Shown here: piece by piece, positions 5,795 to 6,068 of the stretch | How the letters are laid out: the number at the start of each line of letters is the position of its first letter | Position numbering within the stretch: position 1 is the first letter of the stretch | Source: Phyllobacteriaceae bacterium | Lineage (GTDB): Bacteria; Pseudomonadota; Alphaproteobacteria; Rhizobiales; Ancalomicrobiaceae | DNA: 6,068 bases | Reading direction: 5' to 3' | NCBI GenBank assembly: GCA_012517025.1 | Contig: JAAYVT010000525.1 | Span: 1-6,068 of the forward strand | The notes under the pieces: model-generated | The model's input: only the letters and a program-made list of their open reading frames with translations | The model's database searches: none | Told to the model about the DNA's origin: nothing | Made by a program: the position numbers and the translations under genes

Positions 5795-5808
5795 GCAATC
5801 TGGGGGCC
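5795..5808 (-). promoter_or_regulatory. Sigma-54 (RpoN) type -24/-12 promoter candidate for focA
   Basis: On the minus strand GGCCCC-CAGA-TTGC has GG and GC separated by exactly 10 nt, as required for sigma-54. It matches the remembered consensus GGCACG-N4-TTGC at GGC, at the second C and across the whole TTGC; the A and the G differ. Transcription would begin near 5784, giving a short leader that contains the focA ribosome binding site. Confidence 0.45.
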
Positions 5809-5843
5809 GCATCGTCGCGCCGGCGACGCGCGACCCGTTCTTC

Positions 5844-6068
5844 TCAGGCGACGGCGGGCAGGTCCGCCGGATCCTCGCCGGCGACGAGGCGCCGATGCAA
5901 CTCGACGACGGCGGCACGCACCGCCGGCGTCATGTCTTCGTAGAAGGCCACCCGCGCCGGCTGGACGCCGACGAAGACGACCTCGCGGACGCTCTCACGA
6001 AGCGAGGCGACCAGGAAATCGAGCGGGATGGCGTGGGTGTCGATCAGGAACCGATCGGCGACGAGGGC
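5844..6068 (-). CDS. hycI: C-terminal part of hydrogenase 3-type maturation endopeptidase HycI, cut by right edge
   Basis: The minus-strand frame was translated directly from the edge to the TGA at 5844. It gives 74 residues, about the last half of a protease of roughly 150-160 residues. THAIPLDFLV (11-20), REVVFVGVQPARVAFYEDMT (28-47) and the following helix align well with the remembered E. coli HycI segments THNMPLNYLI and GEVIFLGIQPDIVGFYYPMT. H12 corresponds to the conserved metal-contacting histidine of this family. HycI cuts the C-terminal extension of the large subunit of the formate hydrogenlyase [NiFe] hydrogenase after nickel insertion. The start, the nickel-binding acidic residues and the rest of the operon are to the right of the window. 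The 77-nt gap to focA contains small GC-rich hairpins (for example 5814-5834) and the focA promoter candidate. Confidence 0.87.
   Translation of the reverse strand, partial: ALVADRFLIDTHAIPLDFLVASLRESVREVVFVGVQPARVAFYEDMTPAVRAAVVELHRRLVAGEDPADLPAVA

Noticed and set aside
5813..5834. GC-rich hairpin after hycI as an intrinsic terminator
   Set aside because: It has only a 6-7 bp stem in two competing registers, with no T-tract. Such dyads are common by chance at this GC content, so I do not call it.
3785..5917. One 710-codon open frame covering the focA region and moaA as a single fusion protein
   Set aside because: Only its last 341 codons are protein-like (MoaA). The upstream part is an out-of-frame shadow of focA, rich in Arg and Gly, and focA in its own frame is a clear full-length channel.

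Overview
The window is about two-thirds G+C, with strong third-position GC bias and typical proteobacterial Shine-Dalgarno sequences. The protein sequences look alphaproteobacterial, most likely a facultatively anaerobic member of the Hyphomicrobiales. That placement is an impression from sequence style, not a search result. Seven genes are supported; two are cut by the window edges. I see no rRNA, tRNA, CRISPR array, insertion sequence or phage gene.

Left part (1-2006): a divergent pair for catabolism of four-carbon sugar acids. A four-carbon acid sugar kinase (OtnK/DtnK type, minus strand, C-terminal half beyond the left edge) faces a PdxA2-type 4-phospho-D-threonate/D-erythronate dehydrogenase (plus strand). 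An AT-rich intergenic region separates their starts. Together the two enzymes would phosphorylate a sugar acid and oxidatively decarboxylate it to dihydroxyacetone phosphate.

Middle and right part (2068-6068): genes serving a molybdenum (or tungsten) formate dehydrogenase and, by inference, a formate hydrogenlyase. mobB (minus) and fdhD (plus) diverge from a very AT-rich, palindrome-rich island around 2716-2835. moaA (minus) converges on fdhD across a nested inverted repeat that looks like a bidirectional terminator. Further right on the minus strand, in transcription order, are the 3' end of a hydrogenase-3 type maturation protease (hycI), a formate channel (focA) and moaA. FocA moves formate, FdhD sulfurates the formate dehydrogenase cofactor, MoaA starts molybdopterin synthesis, MobB supports dinucleotide attachment to the cofactor, and HycI processes the large subunit of a group 4 [NiFe] hydrogenase. 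This set predicts that hydrogenase and formate dehydrogenase structural genes lie beyond the right edge.

The most interesting regulatory signals are a good sigma-54 type -24/-12 element before focA, and palindromes with the core TTCG-N2-CGAA immediately upstream of both focA and fdhD. These resemble the remembered core of the E. coli FhlA binding site. No undescribed protein system is visible; the novelty, if any, lies in this regulatory wiring.
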